From positions 857,501 through 921,500 of the forward strand of contig NZ_CP047029.1 in the NCBI RefSeq assembly GCF_009796805.1: a stretch of DNA of 64,000 nucleotides. Reading direction: 5' to 3'. Shown in pieces: positions 51,081 through 61,566 of this stretch; positions within the stretch are counted from its first letter, which is position 1; each line of letters starts with the position of its first letter. Origin of the DNA: Algibacter sp. L1A34. GTDB taxonomy: Bacteria > Bacteroidota > Bacteroidia > Flavobacteriales > Flavobacteriaceae. A program made the position numbers and the translations under genes. Under the pieces are notes generated by a model. That model was not told the origin of the DNA and did no database searches. It worked only from the letters and a program-made list of their open reading frames with translations.

Positions 51081-53969
51081 TTACCTTTCAATCTTTTTAT
51101 CGACGGTAAATTGGGTTTCAACATAACCTATTTTACCGTTTTTTGTTATCCCTTCAACTATAACGAGCATATCACCAATATAATCAGCATTGTAAAACTC
51201 AACTTTAGCTGCTCCATTTTCATCGGTGTCCACATTTGGCGCCCAATGCACTACCGAACGCAAATCGGGAATATTCCAATCGTTTTCCGACTCACTACTG
51301 TATTTAGGGGCATAAAACTCACTTTTAGGTGCAAAGCCAGAAACAAAACCTTTAAAGATACCTTTAGCCCTCCGCGCTCCATATAACCCTTTACCGGCAT
51401 AGGTATAGATACTTATAATTGATGTTTTTGGGTCTATTTTTAAAATAAAATCCTCCATTGAAGGATTGAAAGAATTTTCATATACGCCTACTCCATCAAG
51501 ACCAAGACCACTATAAAGTGGAGATGAAGAATCAGGTATCATGCCTATGATCCCAATTTCCTCATTACCAAAAGGAGCTTGAAAAACTTCATTTGTATAA
51601 TAATTTGCATTTGTAGGGTTTTTTATCAATTCAAAACTTTTAATTTCTTCACTGGGTAAGCTTTCTATATAAGGATAGTCTAACAATTTCACGGGAACAC
51701 CATCTATAACAATAAAAGTAAAGTTTCCACCGTATAATTTAGCTTGTAAAAAGGGGGAGTTAGGACCTTCTATATTTATTATTTCAATATCATTAGGATA
51801 ACTGGATTGTAATAAACTGAACAATCCAGAATGCCATTTTTTAACCTTGGTTAACAATTCTTTATTTTCTATAACTAAATCTGGCGCCCCATGCAAGTCC
51901 ATCATCTTCTCTCGTGCTGGGGTCATGTTATATCCACTCAATTCCACTTCATCTAAAGCAATAGTTCCTTTTGTCACTTTGAAATCTGTTACTGTTTGTT
52001 TTCTAGCAATATTTTGCTCTACCATACGAAATTGCATGCTATCTGCCAATTGAATACGTTCTTTAATTTTGTAATTTATTTTAGGACTTTTGTAACCATC
52101 CAAATCAATAGTGAAATCCTTTTTCTTTCCTTTTTCATTCTTAGATTGAATCGATACTTTAAACTCATCTTTATAATAATCTTCTAAATGAAAACGAAAA
52201 GCCCCTGTACTGTCTACTTTTTGGGTTGCTACATTTAAAGGCCCATAAATCATAGTAAGATCTATAGGTTTTCTTAATGGTTTATTTGGACTGAGTAAGT
52301 TTCTAACCGTTCCTGAAACCGTTAAAGTTTTTTCGGGTAAAAATTTAAAATCTAAATTGAATGCTGAATTTTCGTATTTATAATTACTCCAGCCTTGAGT
52401 GAGCATTAGCGCATCCATATCATATTTTCTGCTTTGGTTTTTCGGGTTGAAATAATATGAAGGTTTTTCTATAGTACCACGCAATTCTGAATTCAATAAA
52501 AAATAGGATAAAATATTGCTTCGGGTATCGTTAAGAGCTCCTAATTGTTCTTTGTTAATCACTAATACTGATAAATTAGACACGACACCCGTGCTATCTT
52601 TCCTTATTGAACTTAAGTCTAACACCGTTTTATCGCGTTGACTATAATGCGCCAAATGCGGTTTTGCACTTAAACTAATTCTATCGTCTTCTTTAAAATT
52701 GAAAAATAAACGCTCGGCAACAATCTCATTTTTCATGTTTTGAATCGTGGTTTTTATAATCCCTTCGGGAAGGGTGCCTTTTTCAATACCCGCACTGGCC
52801 GATCCATTTTTAAGCTGAAGCATAAAATCGTCATAAACCACACCTCGCGATTGCACTTTAACTTGAAAATCTGTTTCATGATTAGATTTTAACCCAACCA
52901 CCAAATACTCAGCCACCGTTTTTACATTTAAAACCACGCCCTTTTTATGAACTTTTGGTAATGGAAATTTCAGATGAACACCTTCACTATTTGTTATTTG
53001 GGCAAAGTATGTTTTTTCTGTTTTTGGTGTTAAATACGTAATCCCCATGCCTAAAGCATTACTTTTAAATGGAATCATTATCGCATCATTTTCATCTATA
53101 ATTTGCCCAGTAATTTCAATACCTTTGTTTTTATAGTCTAAAACTTTAAAGCCAATTTTACTAGTTAAACCATCCACCAATTTCCCGCCTTCCGGAAAAA
53201 ACTGCGCATCTAAAAAATGAGTATCCACAGCCACGGTTTTACTGAAAGAATTTAAAGCTTTATAATTATTATTTCGGAGTTTTACCGAATCCAATTTCAA
53301 CTCTATTCTAGCTTTCACCGTTTCTTTGGGAAGTAGATACTGCACGCTGTAACTATCATCATCATTTTGTTTAATTTCTACCGTGTCCGTTTTAGCATCG
53401 GTATGAATATACAGTTTTAACTTACCGCGATATTCCGGGTTTATTAACTTAGGATAAGCCGTTGCGGATAGCTGAAATTGCTTGCCCTCTGTTTCCGTAA
53501 GTGTCACGTTTCTTATCGCTTCATCGGCTTCTTGTATTTCTTTTGCCGCATATATTTGAATATAATTTTGAGAAATAACCGGCTTAGTAAAATTTTCATT
53601 CCATTTGGTATAGGCCCGAATTAAATACCGTCCAGCAGGCATGTCTTCGGTGAGCTGAAAATAACCATCAGCAATACCCTGTTCTAACTTTAATTTTTTC
53701 TTATCAATAATACGTTTATCAAAATCGATAAGTTCAACATGTAAAACACCACTTAATTGGGTTGGTAAATTTGCAATATCAGTAACAATAGCTTTAAACC
53801 AAACCGTTTTATCATTCGTAAAAATAGTGCTGCTTAATTGGATGTATATTTTCTCGGCATAGGCGTATTCAGATTCTATAACAGTTAGATTACTCTGCTG
53901 AGCCTGGGTTTGGAATATTGAGAATAAAAAAAAGAATCTAATAAAAAAAGTTGCAAAATAATGTTTCAT
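51081..53969 (-). CDS. Large exported MG2-like / TonB-plug-like protein
   Basis: 962 residues with a signal peptide (FLFSIFQTQAQQ, cleavage near 23). N-terminal MG2-type domain (KIYIQLSSTIFTNDKTVWFK, then ADGYFQLTEDMPAGRYLIRA and YTKWNENF). Further beta-domains occupy 150-600. Around 715-790 a plug-like stretch appears (FTFIVIDGVPVKLLDYPYIE, then SEEIKSFELIKNPTNANYY), and the end (IPDLRSVVHWAPNVDT, then NADYIGDMLVIVEGITKNGK) matches in pattern the 584-residue protein at 3856-5610. No barrel is present. Unlike that paralogue it is not next to a receptor or DUF4249 gene. Periplasmic/surface, function unknown. Confidence 0.75.
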   Translation of the reverse strand: MKHYFATFFIRFFFLFSIFQTQAQQSNLTVIESEYAYAEKIYIQLSSTIFTNDKTVWFKAIVTDIANLPTQLSGVLHVELIDFDKRIIDKKKLKLEQGIADGYFQLTEDMPAGRYLIRAYTKWNENFTKPVISQNYIQIYAAKEIQEADEAIRNVTLTETEGKQFQLSATAYPKLINPEYRGKLKLYIHTDAKTDTVEIKQNDDDSYSVQYLLPKETVKARIELKLDSVKLRNNNYKALNSFSKTVAVDTHFLDAQFFPEGGKLVDGLTSKIGFKVLDYKNKGIEITGQIIDENDAIMIPFKSNALGMGITYLTPKTEKTYFAQITNSEGVHLKFPLPKVHKKGVVLNVKTVAEYLVVGLKSNHETDFQVKVQSRGVVYDDFMLQLKNGSASAGIEKGTLPEGIIKTTIQNMKNEIVAERLFFNFKEDDRISLSAKPHLAHYSQRDKTVLDLSSIRKDSTGVVSNLSVLVINKEQLGALNDTRSNILSYFLLNSELRGTIEKPSYYFNPKNQSRKYDMDALMLTQGWSNYKYENSAFNLDFKFLPEKTLTVSGTVRNLLSPNKPLRKPIDLTMIYGPLNVATQKVDSTGAFRFHLEDYYKDEFKVSIQSKNEKGKKKDFTIDLDGYKSPKINYKIKERIQLADSMQFRMVEQNIARKQTVTDFKVTKGTIALDEVELSGYNMTPAREKMMDLHGAPDLVIENKELLTKVKKWHSGLFSLLQSSYPNDIEIINIEGPNSPFLQAKLYGGNFTFIVIDGVPVKLLDYPYIESLPSEEIKSFELIKNPTNANYYTNEVFQAPFGNEEIGIIGMIPDSSSPLYSGLGLDGVGVYENSFNPSMEDFILKIDPKTSIISIYTYAGKGLYGARRAKGIFKGFVSGFAPKSEFYAPKYSSESENDWNIPDLRSVVHWAPNVDTDENGAAKVEFYNADYIGDMLVIVEGITKNGKIGYVETQFTVDKKIER

Positions 53970-54082
53970 GGTGGGTCGTTTAGCTTTTTTATGATATCAA
54001 AAACCACACCAATATAAAACAAATTCTTACAAAGATGGTGTTGTTTGATTTTGTAAATTAGCAATTAATTAAATATTTATTG

Positions 54083-55168
54083 ATGAGCACATTAATTTTC
54101 TGGGCAACCGTTTCAATTTTCTTTTCTTTTTTATGTTCTATACTCGAAGCTGTACTGCTTAGTGTAACACCAACCTTTATAAATGTTAAAAAGCAAGAAG
54201 GCAAAGATTACGCTTTAACGTTAGAAACTTTAAAGAAAGATGTAGACAAACCACTAATTGCTATTTTAACATTAAACACTATTGCGCATACTTTAGGCGC
54301 TATGATGGTGGGGATTCAAGCAGAAAGCTTACCTTATAAAATAGAGTTTTGGGGTATAAATACCGTTGGTGTCGTTTCGGCAATTATGACGTTGCTTATT
54401 TTAGTGGCTTCGGAAATTATCCCGAAAACAATTGGTGCCATGTACTGGAAACAATTGGCTAATTTTACATCTAAAGCTTTAGTTGTTTTAATTTTCCCAT
54501 TAAAATGGACTGGAATTTTATGGACACTTCAACTTACAACTAAACTTATTGGCGGTAAAGGTCATGGTAGTGTTTTAAGTCGTGAAGGCTTTTTAGTTAT
54601 GGCAGATATGGCACATGAAGAAGGCGTTTTTCAAGAAAACGAAAGTAAAATAATAAAAAACTTACTAACCTTTAGAGAGGTGTTTGCTAAAAACGTAATG
54701 ACGCCAAGAACGGTTATGCAAGCCGAAAATGAAAATACAACGGTTGAAGATTTTTTTAATAGAAACTTAAATTTACGTTTTTCTAGAATTCCAATTTTTT
54801 CTGATAATCCAGATAATATTACTGGTTTAGTTTTAAAAGATGAAGTTTTTAAAGAAATGGCTTTAGGGAATGGTACTAAAAAACTATCAGAACTTCAACG
54901 AGATATTATTATTGTAGATAGAAATTTACCAATACCAAAACTATTTGAACAACTTGTTGAAACGAGAAACCACATGGCGTTAGTGGTTGACGAGTATGGA
55001 TCTGTTAGCGGTCTAGTAACTATGGAAGATGTGATAGAAACACTTTTAGGTTTAGAAATTATGGACGAAAGTGATAGTGTTTCAGATTTGCAGCATATGG
55101 CTAGAAAAAGTTGGGAATCACGAGCTAAAAAACTTGGTATTTTTGATGAACCCAATACTGAAAAATAA
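54083..55168 (+). CDS. CNNM/CorC-type membrane protein with CBS pair
   Basis: 361 residues from the ATG at 54083 (a TTG start one codon earlier is unnecessary). N-terminal DUF21/CNNM membrane domain (FWATVSIFFSFLCSILEAVL, then LASEIIPKTIGAMYW) and two CBS motifs (VMTPRTVMQAENENTTVEDF, then MALVVDEYGSVSGLVTMEDV and IETLLG). The usual C-terminal transporter-associated (CorC_HlyC) domain is absent, so it is a short form. Probably Mg2+/Co2+-related. Its stop overlaps the next ATG (TAATG). Confidence 0.9.
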   Translation: MSTLIFWATVSIFFSFLCSILEAVLLSVTPTFINVKKQEGKDYALTLETLKKDVDKPLIAILTLNTIAHTLGAMMVGIQAESLPYKIEFWGINTVGVVSAIMTLLILVASEIIPKTIGAMYWKQLANFTSKALVVLIFPLKWTGILWTLQLTTKLIGGKGHGSVLSREGFLVMADMAHEEGVFQENESKIIKNLLTFREVFAKNVMTPRTVMQAENENTTVEDFFNRNLNLRFSRIPIFSDNPDNITGLVLKDEVFKEMALGNGTKKLSELQRDIIIVDRNLPIPKLFEQLVETRNHMALVVDEYGSVSGLVTMEDVIETLLGLEIMDESDSVSDLQHMARKSWESRAKKLGIFDEPNTEK

Positions 55169-55641
55169 TGGAAACCTGTATCATCAAATCGCCTTTAGGA
55201 TTCACTAAAATTAGTGGTGATATAGATGGTATTTCTCAAGTTACAGTTTTAAATTCCGAAGAAAAAGAAACCGATATTATCCCCGTAGAATTAGAAGATT
55301 GTGTGATGCAACTCCGAGAGTATTTTGAAGGTTCTCGCACACAATTCAACTTAAAACTAAATGCCCAAGGTACCGATTTTCAACAACGAGTATGGGATGC
55401 ACTGGAACAAATTCCACATGGAAAAACAACATCTTATTTAGAGCTTTCAAAAAAACTTGGTGATGTAAAAGCCATCAGAGCAGTTGCGAACGCAAACGGG
55501 AAAAATCCGCTTTGGATCATTGTGCCTTGTCATCGCGTTATTGGTAGTAATGGCAGTTTAACTGGTTATGCCGGTGGATTACACCGCAAACAATGGCTAA
55601 TAAATCACGAAAACCCATACAAACAACAATCGCTTTTTTAG
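55168..55641 (+). CDS. Methylated-DNA--protein-cysteine S-methyltransferase
   Basis: 157 residues. The active site PCHRVIG is at about 126-132, preceded by IRAVANANGKNPLWIIV and followed by GSNGSLTGYAGGLHRKQWLI. The helix-turn-helix segment TDFQQRVWDALEQIPHGKTT, then SYLEL is complete. Removes O6-alkyl groups from guanine in a suicide reaction. The N-terminal domain is short, as in Ogt. TAATG overlap with the CNNM gene implies coupled translation. Confidence 0.94.
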   Translation: METCIIKSPLGFTKISGDIDGISQVTVLNSEEKETDIIPVELEDCVMQLREYFEGSRTQFNLKLNAQGTDFQQRVWDALEQIPHGKTTSYLELSKKLGDVKAIRAVANANGKNPLWIIVPCHRVIGSNGSLTGYAGGLHRKQWLINHENPYKQQSLF

Positions 55642-55642
55642 G

Positions 55643-56167
55643 ATGTATAGAACGATAACAAAGATTGCAAAACGTTTTTTTACAGATGCTCAAATTTATA
55701 AATATGGGTTTAACTGGTCTCCTATGTACAGGCGTTCCACGGGTAGGCTAGTTACTGTTTCGGAAGATTTAATGTATGTTAAAATCAAAATCCCGTTAAG
55801 TATTAAAAACAGAAACTATGTCGGGACTATTTTTGGTGGTAGTTTATTTTCAGCAACCGATCCCATTTACATGATTCAGCTTATGAATATTTTAGGCGAA
55901 AACTATGTAGTTTGGGATAAAAACGCTTCTATAAATTTTAAAAGACCAGCCAAAGAAACAGTTTTTACGGAATTTATTTTTTCCGAAGAAGACATCCATC
56001 TTATCAAAAATAAGGTTTTAGAAAACGGTGAATTTAATTTAGTAAAAACACCAAATATTGTAGATAAAAATGGCGTTATTATTGCGGAACTCTCAAAAAC
56101 TATTTACGTTGCCGATAAATTATTCTATAAAGAAAAACGGAAACAAAAAGAAAATTCACCCTCTTAA
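55643..56167 (+). CDS. DUF4442 hotdog-fold protein
   Basis: 174 residues with the hotdog-like pattern TGRLVTVSEDLMYVKIKIPL, NRNYVGTIFGGSLFSATDP (family hallmark), then NASINFKRPAKETVFTEF. DUF4442 belongs to the thioesterase-like hotdog superfamily; substrate unknown. The start is 2 bp after the methyltransferase stop. Confidence 0.85.
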   Translation: MYRTITKIAKRFFTDAQIYKYGFNWSPMYRRSTGRLVTVSEDLMYVKIKIPLSIKNRNYVGTIFGGSLFSATDPIYMIQLMNILGENYVVWDKNASINFKRPAKETVFTEFIFSEEDIHLIKNKVLENGEFNLVKTPNIVDKNGVIIAELSKTIYVADKLFYKEKRKQKENSPS

Positions 56168-56232
56168 ACTCTACCCTCTTTTTTATTAGTATAGAATTTT
56201 ATTATCTTTAGTTTCTACATTAAACTAAATAA

Positions 56233-57384
56233 ATGAAATTCCTTAAGAAATTTATTAAATGGCTTGCCATAATATTAGGCTTGCTTATTCTAACACTCTA
56301 CATCACAGATACCGATTATCTAATAAAAGCCGTTAGAACTGTATATTTAAAAGGCCATACTACGGCATATATTGAAGATACCAACCAATTTGACAATAGA
56401 GTTATTGAAAACGGAACACCAGAACCTTGGCCAAATCACAAAAACTACAATGCCGTAAAAGAAACTGAAATATTAAATAAAATTAATGCGGCCAACGGAA
56501 CCATCGCGTATGTTATTATAAAAAACGATAGCATTTGGTTCGAAAATTACTACGATGGTTTTAATGAAAACTCCCAAACCAACTCCTTTTCTATGGCAAA
56601 AAGTTACGTGTCGGGACTTATGGGTAAAGCTATTCAGCAAGGTTATATTAAAAGTCTAAATCAACCTGTTTGCGATTTTCTTCCAGAATTTTGCGACGGT
56701 TTAGCCGCTAATTTAAAAGTAGGTGACTTATCTAGTATGGCATCGGGAACCAATTGGGACGAGAAATACTACTCGCCTTTATCTATTACAACACGTGCTT
56801 ATTTTGATGATGACTTAGCAAAAGTTGCTAATAGCTTAAAAGTAGTTGCAGAACCTGGAAAAGCTTTTAAATATGCAAGTGGAGACACCCAAATGTTAGC
56901 GATGGTTATTGAAAAAGCTACAGGTAAAAAACTTTATGATTATTTAACCGAAAGCTTTTGGAAGCCCTTAGGTAGTGAGAACCAAAGTCTTTGGCAAGTA
57001 GATAGTGATACTCACGATTTAGTAAAAGCTTATTGCTGTATAGCCAGTAATGCTAAAGATTTTGCGCGTTTTGGAAAACTTTATAAAGACCACGGAAAAT
57101 GGCATGGTAAACAAATTTTAGATTCTGCTTTTGTTGCAAAATCTATTACACCACGTTTTAAAGCAAGTCCCGAATACGGATATGGTTGGTGGATGAGAGA
57201 ACTAAACGGAAAACATTTTTTTATGATGCGTGGTCATTTGGGGCAATACGTTATTGTAGAACCTGAAGACAATGTAATTATAGTCCGCTTAGGACATTCT
57301 AAAGGTAACTCAAATAGTGTAGGTGCCTTTACCGACGATATTTCGGTTTACATTACAGAGGCTTATAAAATGCTAGAAAAATGA
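56233..57384 (+). CDS. Serine hydrolase (beta-lactamase/transpeptidase-like)
   Basis: 383 residues with an N-terminal membrane anchor or signal (FIKWLAIILGLLILTLYI). The SxxK catalytic motif is in NSFSMAKSYVSGLMG and the class C Tyr motif in KAFKYASGDTQMLAMVIEKA; the third motif may be the HLGQYVIVEP region. Resembles 6-aminohexanoate-dimer hydrolase and other EstB/class-C-fold enzymes, acting in the periplasm. Its end overlaps the next gene by 4 bp (ATGA). Confidence 0.87.
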   Translation: MKFLKKFIKWLAIILGLLILTLYITDTDYLIKAVRTVYLKGHTTAYIEDTNQFDNRVIENGTPEPWPNHKNYNAVKETEILNKINAANGTIAYVIIKNDSIWFENYYDGFNENSQTNSFSMAKSYVSGLMGKAIQQGYIKSLNQPVCDFLPEFCDGLAANLKVGDLSSMASGTNWDEKYYSPLSITTRAYFDDDLAKVANSLKVVAEPGKAFKYASGDTQMLAMVIEKATGKKLYDYLTESFWKPLGSENQSLWQVDSDTHDLVKAYCCIASNAKDFARFGKLYKDHGKWHGKQILDSAFVAKSITPRFKASPEYGYGWWMRELNGKHFFMMRGHLGQYVIVEPEDNVIIVRLGHSKGNSNSVGAFTDDISVYITEAYKMLEK

Positions 57385-58094
57385 TAAGAAAACTCAACTT
57401 AGAAAACATTTTATTTTTAGATATTGAAACCGTACCGGAAACTCAATATTTTTCAGATTTAGATGAAACGAAACAAGCCCTTTGGGAGCACAAGTCTAAA
57501 TACCAACGTAAGGACGATGAAACTGCTGAAGAGTTTTACGATCATGCCGGAATTTGGGCCGAGTTTGGCAAAATAGTTTGCATTTCGGTAGGGTATTTTA
57601 AAATTTCGGATAATTTACGAACCTTTAGAACCACTTCTTTTTTTGGTGATGAGACTAAGATTCTAGTAGATTTTAAAAATTTATTAAACACTCATTTTAA
57701 CCAAGCAAAACACTTACTTTGCGGTCATAATGGTAAGGAATTCGATTTTCCATTCATCGCAAGACGAATGATTATAAATGATATTGAATTGCCAGAAAAA
57801 TTAAACCTTTTCGGTAAAAAACCATGGGAAGTACCACATCTCGACACACTTGAGCTTTGGAAATTTGGCGATTACAAAACCTATACCTCCTTAAAACTAT
57901 TAACTAGCGTATTAGGTATTCCTTCACCAAAAGATGATATTGATGGCAGCGAGGTCTATCGTGTATTTTACGAAGAAAATGAAATTGACAGGATTGTTAC
58001 CTATTGTGAGAAAGACACCATTGCCGTGGCTCAAATATTTTTACGCTTACGAGGTGATGCCATTTTAAAAAACGACGAAATTATTCATATTTAA
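57381..58094 (+). CDS. 3'-5' exonuclease, PolB-like (DEDDy)
   Basis: 237 residues with exonuclease motifs: ILFLDIETVPE (Exo I), CGHNGKEFDFPFIARRM (Exo II), and VTYCEKDTIAVAQIFLRL (Exo III). Resembles the predicted 3'-5' exonuclease related to the DNA polymerase B proofreading domain, with no polymerase domain attached. Overlaps the serine hydrolase by 4 bp and abuts the ABC gene, so it is part of the six-gene run. Confidence 0.88.
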   Translation: MIRKLNLENILFLDIETVPETQYFSDLDETKQALWEHKSKYQRKDDETAEEFYDHAGIWAEFGKIVCISVGYFKISDNLRTFRTTSFFGDETKILVDFKNLLNTHFNQAKHLLCGHNGKEFDFPFIARRMIINDIELPEKLNLFGKKPWEVPHLDTLELWKFGDYKTYTSLKLLTSVLGIPSPKDDIDGSEVYRVFYEENEIDRIVTYCEKDTIAVAQIFLRLRGDAILKNDEIIHI

Positions 58095-59771
58095 ATGAAG
58101 AAAAATATTCTTAGCGTTAACGATTTATCGATTGCATTTAATGGCAATGAGGTAATCCATAATATATCTTTCAACCTTAAAGAAAATGAAATTTTAGGTA
58201 TTGTAGGCGAATCGGGTTCAGGGAAATCCGTATCCTCTTTAGCAATTTTAGGCTTACTTCCGAAGAAGATTTCTAAAATTACTTCCGGAAGTATTATATA
58301 TAATGAAGAAGATTTAACCAAGCTTTCTTCTAAAGCATTTAAAAGTATTAGAGGAAAAAAAATTGCCATGATTTTCCAGGAACCTATGAGTTCTTTAAAT
58401 CCATCTATGACTTGCGGAAAGCAAGTACAAGAAATTCTTCTACAGCATACCAATTTATCGAAAAAAGAAGCCGAAAACGAAACAATTTCCTTATTCGAAA
58501 AAGTCAAGCTTCCAGACGTTAAGCGTACCTATACAAAATATCCGCACGAAATATCTGGAGGCCAGAAACAGCGTGTTATGATTGCCATGGCTATTGCGTG
58601 TAAACCAGACGTTTTAATTGCCGACGAACCTACAACGGCACTCGATGTTACCGTTCAAAAAGATATTATAAAATTACTTAAAGAGCTGCAAGCCGAAACC
58701 AAAATGAGTATTATTTTCATTACTCACGATTTGGCATTAATTTCTGAAATTGCTAATCATGTTTTAGTTATGTTTAGAGGTAATTTAGTTGAAGAAGGCC
58801 TTGTGGAAACCATTTTTAAAAACCCGCAGCATAATTACACCAAGGCACTCATTAATTCTAGACCCTCGCTTGATACCAGATTAAAGACCTTGCCAACTAT
58901 TAAAGATTTTTTGGAAGATACCATATCTACCGAGATTGTAACCGATGAAGATCGAAAACAAAACCACAAAAAGATCTATAGCAAACCTCCAATACTAGAA
59001 GTTATAAACGTTGAAAAAGAATACTTCTCTAGTGGTGGCTTTTTTATAAAAGCAACCTCGTTCAAAGCTGTAAATAATGTGAGTTTTAAATTATATGAAG
59101 GTGAAACTTTAGGTTTAGTAGGTGAATCTGGCTGTGGAAAATCGACACTTGGTAACGCCATTCTTCAATTAGATAAAGCAACTGCTGGCCAAATAATATA
59201 TAAAGGTACAGATATTACAAAATTAAATAAAGCAGAAACACGAAAACTAAGAAAAGAAATTCAAATTATTTTTCAAGACCCGTATTCATCTTTAAACCCA
59301 AGAATTCCGGTTGGAGAAGCCATTATGGAACCAATGAAAGTTCACGGACTATTCAGCTCTACTAAAGAAAGAAAAGAAAAAGTAATTGATATTTTAAACC
59401 GCGTTGGTTTATCTGAAGATTATTTTAATCGTTATCCTCACGAGTTTTCTGGTGGACAAAGACAACGTATTGGTATTGCACGTACTATTGCATTGCAACC
59501 TAAGTTAATTGTATGTGATGAATCTGTTTCTGCACTAGATATTTCGGTGCAAGCGCAAGTTTTAAATTTACTAAATGAATTAAAAGAAGATTTTGGCTTT
59601 ACTTATATATTTATTTCACACGATTTAGCCGTTGTAAAATATATGAGTGACCAATTACTAGTCATGAATAAAGGACAAATTGAGGAATTAGACGATGCAG
59701 ATATTATTTACAAATCGCCGAAAAAGGATTATACTAAAAAACTAATAGAAGCTATTCCAAAAGGAATTTAA
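58095..59771 (+). CDS. Double-ATPase subunit of an oligopeptide/dipeptide-type ABC transporter
   Basis: 558 residues: two complete ABC modules, so DppD- and DppF-like halves in one chain. Half 1: Walker A GESGSGKS, signature SGGQKQR, Walker [13 protein letters not shown]. Half 2 (from ~300): Walker [10 protein letters not shown], signature SGGQRQR, Walker [13 protein letters not shown]. The oligo/dipeptide C-terminal motif follows half 1 ([16 protein letters not shown]) and half 2 ([15 protein letters not shown]). Permeases and binding protein are not in the window. It abuts the exonuclease without a gap. Confidence 0.93.
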   Translation: MKKNILSVNDLSIAFNGNEVIHNISFNLKENEILGIVGESGSGKSVSSLAILGLLPKKISKITSGSIIYNEEDLTKLSSKAFKSIRGKKIAMIFQEPMSSLNPSMTCGKQVQEILLQHTNLSKKEAENETISLFEKVKLPDVKRTYTKYPHEISGGQKQRVMIAMAIACKPDVLIADEPTTALDVTVQKDIIKLLKELQAETKMSIIFITHDLALISEIANHVLVMFRGNLVEEGLVETIFKNPQHNYTKALINSRPSLDTRLKTLPTIKDFLEDTISTEIVTDEDRKQNHKKIYSKPPILEVINVEKEYFSSGGFFIKATSFKAVNNVSFKLYEGETLGLVGESGCGKSTLGNAILQLDKATAGQIIYKGTDITKLNKAETRKLRKEIQIIFQDPYSSLNPRIPVGEAIMEPMKVHGLFSSTKERKEKVIDILNRVGLSEDYFNRYPHEFSGGQRQRIGIARTIALQPKLIVCDESVSALDISVQAQVLNLLNELKEDFGFTYIFISHDLAVVKYMSDQLLVMNKGQIEELDDADIIYKSPKKDYTKKLIEAIPKGI

Positions 59772-60116
59772 TATATCACCAAAATAAATTCACGCTATAA
59801 CTTGGGGAGGCTATAGCATGAAAATTTTCTTGGTTAAATAAAGTAGGCTTTTTAAAAACTGTAAGTTTCCTTGAACGGATTCTTGAAATTTACTCGTTTT
59901 AATTGTAGATTGTTCAGGTAGATTTGGTGCAAAATTCATAGGGGGTTAGGTTATGGTAGATTTGGGGAAATCTATAGTTAAACTTTATTTCTTTGTACAC
60001 TGTAAATATATTCTTTTATTTCATTTAATCAGCTAAAAAACACATATTATCGATAAAATACAATAAATTTTAACATTTAAACTTATTTATTGCCCTAAAC
60101 CATATAATCACACGTA
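59772..60116. other. 345-bp gene-free stretch with short repeats
   Basis: No reading frame is supported. It holds an imperfect stem (GCTATA 59802-, TATAGC near 59812), a repeated GGTAGATTTGG (about 59918-59963), and a hairpin TAGATTTggggAAATCTA near 59956-59973. The stop codons of the ABC and scoB genes face each other across it, so a terminator is expected, but none is convincing. Confidence 0.45.
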
Positions 60117-60770
60117 TTAAAATTGCATTTCTGGAATCTCACCTTCAACGATTAATGTCCCCTCTGTTGCGTTTTTTATTTCATCTACAGAAACTCCAGG
60201 CGCACGCTCTAAAAGTTTAAAACCTTTTTCAGTGATTTCAATTACAGCGAGATTCGTTATAATTTTTTTTACACAACCAACACCTGTTAATGGTAAAGCA
60301 CATTTTTTCAAGAGTTTAGACTCTCCGTTCTTATTTGTGTGCATCATAGCCACAATAATATTTTCGGCACTCGCTACTAAATCCATAGCACCTCCCATAC
60401 CTTTAACCATGCGTCCTGGTATTTTCCAATTTGCTATATCCCCATCTTCAGATACTTCCATGGCTCCTAAAATAGTTAAATCAACATGTTGCCCGCGAAT
60501 CATAGAGAAGCTTAAAGCAGAATCGAAAAAACTAGCACCAGGTAACGTCGTTATCGTCTGTTTTCCCGCATTAATAACATCAGCATCTTCTTCACCTTCA
60601 AAAGGGAAAGGCCCCATGCCTAACACGCCGTTTTCACTTTGGAACTCCACTTCAATATCATCTCGAACATAATTTGCTACCAAAGTAGGAATACCAATTC
60701 CTAAATTAACGTAATAACCATCTTGAACCTCTTTCGCTATACGCTTTGCTATACCTATTTTATCTAACAT
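60117..60770 (-). CDS. Succinyl-CoA:3-oxoacid CoA-transferase, subunit B
   Basis: 217 residues. The catalytic Glu is in FQSENGVLGMGPFP; the start IAKRIAKEVQDGYYVNLGIG and IPTL is typical. Transfers CoA from succinyl-CoA to acetoacetate. The other subunit (60865-61566) is upstream on the same strand, 94 bp away, with a short REP-like hairpin between. Confidence 0.93.
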   Translation of the reverse strand: MLDKIGIAKRIAKEVQDGYYVNLGIGIPTLVANYVRDDIEVEFQSENGVLGMGPFPFEGEEDADVINAGKQTITTLPGASFFDSALSFSMIRGQHVDLTILGAMEVSEDGDIANWKIPGRMVKGMGGAMDLVASAENIIVAMMHTNKNGESKLLKKCALPLTGVGCVKKIITNLAVIEITEKGFKLLERAPGVSVDEIKNATEGTLIVEGEIPEMQF

Positions 60771-60787
60771 GCTTTGTGTCTTTATTA

Positions 60788-60805
60788 TTTCCGCGAAAGC
60801 GAAAA
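60788..60805. repeat. Short GC-rich hairpin between the CoA-transferase genes
   Basis: TTTCCGCGAAAGCGAAAA can fold as TTTcCGC-GAAA-GCGAAA. A 14-bp part (TTCCGCGAAAGCGAA) also occurs at about 18180 inside the tRNA methyltransferase gene, which may be chance. Confidence 0.35.
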
Positions 60806-60864
60806 CATTTTTAATTTGGATACTTCTTTATTTGAAATTCATGCTTACAAAAATCAACAACCTT

Positions 60865-61566
60865 CTAAGTACGCTGTCTTACCGTGCGGTGCTCGATACG
60901 TTTCTCATAATGTTCACCCTGAAAAATACGCTGTACAAAAATACCTGGAATATGAATTTGATTAGGATCTAAGGTTCCTAACGGTACTAATTCCTCAACC
61001 TCAGCAACAGTAATTTTAGCAGCACCACACATATTTGGATTGAAATTACGTGCGGTTCCCTTAAAAATTAGATTACCGGCAGCGTCGCCTTTCCACGCCT
61101 TAACGAAAGCAAAATCGGCTTTAAACGCATATTCTAAAACATACATTTTACCATCGAATTCACGAGTTTCTTTACCTTCGGATACTTCTGTTCCATAACC
61201 TGCAGGTGTATAAATAGCAGGAAATCCAGCTTGAGCTGCTCGACATCTTTCAGCTAAGGTACCTTGCGGAATGAGTTCAACATCGAGTTCTCCAGAAAGC
61301 ATTTGACGTTCAAACTCATCATTTTCTCCAACATAAGAGGATATCATTTTTTTAATTTGCTTTTTCTGAAGGAGTAAGCCTAAACCAAAATTATCAACAC
61401 CCGCATTATTAGAAATACAAGTTAAACCCTTAACGCCAAGGTTAACCAATTTAGCTATGGCATTTTCGGGTATACCGCTAAGTCCAAATCCACCAAGCAT
61501 AAAAGTCATATTATCCTTCACACCCTTTAGAGCCGTATCAACATTGGCTACTTTTTTATTTATCAT
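60865..61566 (-). CDS. Succinyl-CoA:3-oxoacid CoA-transferase, subunit A
   Basis: 233 residues with family segments: [56 protein letters not shown], and [18 protein letters not shown]. Forms the heteromeric SCOT enzyme with subunit B; activates acetoacetate. The C-terminus ([11 protein letters not shown]) is basic. No terminator is seen between the two genes. Confidence 0.93.
   Translation of the reverse strand: MINKKVANVDTALKGVKDNMTFMLGGFGLSGIPENAIAKLVNLGVKGLTCISNNAGVDNFGLGLLLQKKQIKKMISSYVGENDEFERQMLSGELDVELIPQGTLAERCRAAQAGFPAIYTPAGYGTEVSEGKETREFDGKMYVLEYAFKADFAFVKAWKGDAAGNLIFKGTARNFNPNMCGAAKITVAEVEELVPLGTLDPNQIHIPGIFVQRIFQGEHYEKRIEHRTVRQRT

Noticed and set aside
60232-60672. 146-codon rightward frame opposite scoB
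   Set aside because: Antisense shadow of the conserved CoA-transferase subunit.
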